Source: an uncultured Oscillospiraceae bacterium
GTDB lineage: Bacteria > Bacillota > Clostridia > Oscillospirales > Ruminococcaceae
DNA: 7,292 bases
Direction of reading: 5' to 3'
Assembly (NCBI GenBank): GCA_900543295.1
Contig: UQQY01000117.1
Coordinates: 1 to 7,292 of the forward strand
Shown here in pieces: positions 5,070 to 7,292 of this stretch; positions within the stretch are counted from its first letter, which is position 1, and each line of letters begins with the position of its first letter. The notes under the pieces were generated by a model, which saw only the letters and a list, made by a program, of their open reading frames with translations, made no database searches and was not told the origin of the DNA. Position numbers and translations under genes: made by a program.

Positions 5070-6560
5070 TTATTTCTCGATGGTTTTCATCGTCGGGAAT
5101 AACAATACATCACGAATCGAAGCACTGTCAGTCAGAAGCATCACCATACGGTCAATGCCAAAGCCAATTCCGCCCGTCGGCGGCATTCCAAGCTCCAGGG
5201 CATAGAGGAAATCTTCGTCTGTATGATTTGCCTCCTCATTACCCTGCGCCAACAGCTCCTCCTGTGCAGCAAAGCGTTCACGCTGGTCAATCGGATCGTT
5301 CAGCTCAGAATAGGCGTTCGCCATCTCCCATCCATTCATAAAGAATTCAAAACGCTCCACGTATTCTGGATTTTCCGGTTTTTTCTTAGTAAGCGGTGAA
5401 ATCTCGATTGGATGATCCATTACAAAAGTAGGCTGAATCAGATTCTCTTCTGCATATTTTTCAAAGAAAAGATTCAAAATATCACCCTTTTTATGGCATG
5501 GTTCAAACTCCACATCATGCGCTTTGGCTGCCGATTGCGCCTCTTCCAGCGTATGAATTTCATTAAAATCAACACCGGCATATTTTTTTACGGCGTCAAC
5601 CATCGTGATCCGTGCAAACGGCTTGCCTAAATCCATTTCCACACCATTATAGGTAATCGTGGTAGTGCCAAGCACTTCTTTGGCCACATAGCGGTACAGA
5701 TTCTCCGTCAGATCCATCATTCCATGATAATCGGTATATGCCTGATACAGCTCCATAAGTGTAAACTCCGGATTGTGCCGGGTATCAAGTCCTTCATTGC
5801 GGAAAACACGTCCAATCTCATAGACCCGCTCCATACCGCCGACAATCAGCCGTTTCAAATACAGTTCAAGGGAAATCCGAAGCTTCACGTCTTCATCCAA
5901 GGCGTTGTAATGCGTTGAAAAAGGACGTGCCGCCGCGCCGCCAGCATTGGCGACCAGCATCGGCGTCTCCACCTCCATAAAGCCCTGCCCGTCCAAATAA
6001 CGGCGAATCGTGCTGATAATTCTGGAACGCTTAATAAAAGTATCCTTTACTTCCGCATTCATAATCAGATCAATATACCGCTGACGATAGCGCATATCGG
6101 TATTCGTCAGGCCGTGGAACTTCTCCGGCATAACCTGCAAGCTCTTAGACAACAGGACAACGCTCTGCGCATGAATCGAAATTTCTCCGGTTTTCGTTTT
6201 AAAAACTGTTCCGCCGATTCCGACAATATCGCCAATATCCATTTTTTTAAACGCTTTGTATGCATCCTCGCCGAGACTATCGCGCGCAACATACGACTGG
6301 ATGTTGCCGGACAAGTCCTGCACATTGCAAAACGAAGCCTTTCCCATAACGCGTTTAGACATCATGCGCCCCGCAACTGTAACAGTTTTTCCTTCCAGCT
6401 GGTCAAACTGCGCCTTGATCTCTGTGCTGTGATGCGATACGTCATATTTGGTAATCTGAAAGGGATCGCTGCCTTCTGACTGCAAAGCGGCAAGCTTTTC
6501 CCGTCTGACGCGGATCAATTCGCCATAATCCTGCGTCGGAGCTGCTGTATTTTCTGCCAT
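5070..6560 (-). CDS. lysS: lysyl-tRNA synthetase, class II
   Basis: Charges tRNA-Lys with lysine in the cytoplasm. The 496-residue length is normal for bacterial class II enzymes. An N-terminal OB-fold anticodon-binding domain spans about residues 56-140 (KTVTVAGRMMSKR, GKASFCNVQD, GDIVGIGG). The class II catalytic core follows: motif 1 around 178-200 ending in FMEVETP, motif 2 around 250-272 (GRVFRNEGLDTRHNPEF), and motif 3 around 463-475 (GGIGFGIDRMVML). All three are intact. The start at 6560 has GAGAGGGG about 10 nt upstream. The gene follows greA by 18 nt on the same strand, so they are co-transcribed. No T-box leader is visible in front of it. Its 3' end is the site where the repeat-bounded GH29 segment begins; its own stop and last codons are intact, so function should be unaffected. 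Confidence 0.98.
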   Translation of the reverse strand: MAENTAAPTQDYGELIRVRREKLAALQSEGSDPFQITKYDVSHHSTEIKAQFDQLEGKTVTVAGRMMSKRVMGKASFCNVQDLSGNIQSYVARDSLGEDAYKAFKKMDIGDIVGIGGTVFKTKTGEISIHAQSVVLLSKSLQVMPEKFHGLTNTDMRYRQRYIDLIMNAEVKDTFIKRSRIISTIRRYLDGQGFMEVETPMLVANAGGAAARPFSTHYNALDEDVKLRISLELYLKRLIVGGMERVYEIGRVFRNEGLDTRHNPEFTLMELYQAYTDYHGMMDLTENLYRYVAKEVLGTTTITYNGVEMDLGKPFARITMVDAVKKYAGVDFNEIHTLEEAQSAAKAHDVEFEPCHKKGDILNLFFEKYAEENLIQPTFVMDHPIEISPLTKKKPENPEYVERFEFFMNGWEMANAYSELNDPIDQRERFAAQEELLAQGNEEANHTDEDFLYALELGMPPTGGIGFGIDRMVMLLTDSASIRDVLLFPTMKTIEK

Positions 6561-6578
6561 TCTTTGTTGTCCCCTCTC

Positions 6579-7055
6579 TTATTTCCCGATTTCCAGAACT
6601 TCATACTGAATAATGCCTGCCGGAGCTTCTACATCAACAATATCGCCGACATGATGGCCGAGCATGGCTTTGCCGACCGGAGACTCATCCGAAATTTTCT
6701 TTTGAAGAGGCGCGGCCTCTGTAGATCCTACAATTTTATAGGTATCCTCTTTTCCGAGCTTTAAATGCTTGATTTTAATTACCGAACCTACCCCAATGGT
6801 ATCGGTAGTGATGCCGGACTCATCCAGCACGCTTGCGTTTTTAAGCATCTGCTCAACCTCGGCGATGCGCGCTTCAACCATTGCCTGTTCGTTTTTCGCT
6901 TCATCGTACTCGCTGTTTTCCGAAAGATCGCCGAATGAAAGCGCAACCTTTATTTTTTCAGAAACCTCTTTACGGCGAACCGTTTTCAGCTGTTCCAGCT
7001 CCTGTTCAAGTTTCTGATGACCTTCTGTAGTCAGAATAACCGGTTTTGTTGCCAT
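6579..7055 (-). CDS. greA: transcription elongation factor GreA
   Basis: Binds in the secondary channel of RNA polymerase and stimulates cleavage of backtracked RNA, rescuing stalled complexes. The product is 158 residues, the same as E. coli GreA. The N-terminal coiled-coil hairpin covers about residues 1-75 and carries the acidic tip in FGDLSENSEYDEAKNEQ, with D43 and E46 at the places of the catalytic acidic pair. The C-terminal FKBP-like domain includes SDESPVGKAMLGHHVGDIVD and ends in YEVLEIGK. The start at 7055 is set by AGGAGG (7063-7068) 7 nt upstream; a longer frame from a TTG at 7076 would read through this ribosome binding site and is rejected. It is the first gene of the greA-lysS operon, under the promoter at 7178-7206. 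Confidence 0.97.
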   Translation of the reverse strand: MATKPVILTTEGHQKLEQELEQLKTVRRKEVSEKIKVALSFGDLSENSEYDEAKNEQAMVEARIAEVEQMLKNASVLDESGITTDTIGVGSVIKIKHLKLGKEDTYKIVGSTEAAPLQKKISDESPVGKAMLGHHVGDIVDVEAPAGIIQYEVLEIGK

Positions 7056-7171
7056 TGTGTTTCCTCCTATTAACAAGCGCGCCTGTCTGTAAAGACAAGA
7101 AAAACCAGACAGTGAAGCTTTCCTGCACCGCCGGTTTTTAGGCGGAATTTTACCGCCCCTGACACTATAAT
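7056..7171 (-). promoter_or_regulatory. structured 5' leader of greA-lysS with competing hairpins
   Basis: About 115 nt of leader contain three tandem arms in the RNA: GGCGG (7153-7157), CCGCC (7141-7145) and GGCGG (7128-7132). The middle arm can pair with either neighbour, so two hairpins exclude each other. A third hairpin, CAGACAG with CTGTCTG (7106-7112 with 7083-7089), has a 16-nt loop and ends shortly before the AGGAGG site. No T-run follows any stem, so if regulatory it would act on translation or RNA stability more likely than by attenuation. Regulation is inferred from shape alone. Confidence 0.4.
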
Positions 7172-7173
7172 AT

Positions 7174-7290
7174 TTAAATTATATAGACTCTTTCACCAAA
7201 AGTCAATGCTTGCTTTTCTCTTCTTTCATAGTTTTTCATCTTTTTGTCGATATCTTCTACTTTATCTGTGATTTGAATATAGCGAATCCG
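7174..7290 (-). CDS. possible C-terminal end of an upstream gene, truncated by window edge
   Basis: A minus-strand frame open to the window edge encodes 38 residues before a TAA at 7174-7176. It is highly charged (ITDKVEDIDKKMKNYERREK) and ends in GERVYII, which looks like a coiled-coil tail of a real protein. Its last ten codons coincide with the greA promoter, which is possible in compact genomes but also weakens the case. I do not recognise the family. DusB often precedes greA in Clostridia, but this tail does not resemble it. Confidence 0.35.
   Translation of the reverse strand, partial: RIRYIQITDKVEDIDKKMKNYERREKQALTFGERVYII
7178..7206 (-). promoter_or_regulatory. sigma-A promoter for greA-lysS
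   Basis: On the minus strand TTGACT (7201-7206) is followed after exactly 17 bp by a perfect TATAAT (7178-7183). Transcription should start near 7171 and give a leader of about 115 nt before greA. This is the strongest promoter in the window and is suited to a housekeeping operon. Confidence 0.88.
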
Positions 7291-7292
7291 TT

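Noticed and set aside
6114..6479. A 121-codon plus-strand frame opposite lysS
   Set aside because: It is antisense to the conserved OB-fold part of LysS, with no domain or ribosome binding site of note.
7056..7076. Longer GreA start at the TTG at 7076
   Set aside because: The extra codons are the ribosome binding site itself (AGGAGG at 7063-7068), and the family length fits the start at 7055.
7056..7171. A full FMN riboswitch or a T-box in front of greA-lysS
   Set aside because: Only fragments of the FMN consensus are present, the leader is too short, and the closing stem is missing. The T-box sequence expected for synthetase genes is absent.

Overview
The window looks like the chromosome of a low-to-mid GC Firmicute of class Clostridia, possibly Oscillospiraceae. 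This is an inference. It rests on consensus sigma-A promoters, strong AGGAGG-type ribosome binding sites, the greA-lysS pair and the style of the proteins. No gene here fixes the species.

Layout, left to right. Positions 1-1817 hold the 3' two thirds of a GH38 alpha-mannosidase gene on the plus strand, cut by the window edge. A GNAT acetyltransferase gene (1991-2524, plus) follows and ends at a strong hairpin (2570s-2620). That hairpin separates it from a convergent gene for a single-pass membrane protein of unknown function (2689-3435, minus), which has its own near-consensus promoter at 3569-3597. Positions 3436-3999 contain no convincing gene. They hold that promoter and leader, an intrinsic terminator (3746-3783), and the left copy of a 56-bp direct repeat followed by a short echo of the lysS 3' end. 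A compact GH29 alpha-L-fucosidase gene (4000-4968, minus) comes next, then the right copy of the repeat (5005-5060). The window ends with lysS (5070-6560, minus), greA (6579-7055, minus), a leader with competing hairpins, a consensus promoter (7178-7206), and possibly the tail of one more minus-strand gene.

How the genes work together. greA and lysS form a housekeeping operon: a transcript-cleavage factor and lysyl-tRNA synthetase, 18 nt apart. The two glycosidases, alpha-mannosidase and alpha-fucosidase, would both trim glycans such as N-glycans or mucin-type sugars. They are far apart, on opposite strands and of different base composition, so they are not one operon.

The most notable structure is the roughly 1.17-kb segment holding only the fucosidase gene. 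It is bounded by 56-bp direct repeats differing at one base. It sits exactly between lysS and what looks like the original lysS terminator. Next to the far repeat lies a diverged copy of the last five lysS codons, ending in a stop at nearly the same distance from the repeat. This pattern suggests insertion or recombination at the 3' end of lysS, as seen for integrative elements, but no recombinase gene is present in the segment. Whether this is a mobile cassette, the remnant of a larger element, or a one-off recombination cannot be decided from this window alone.
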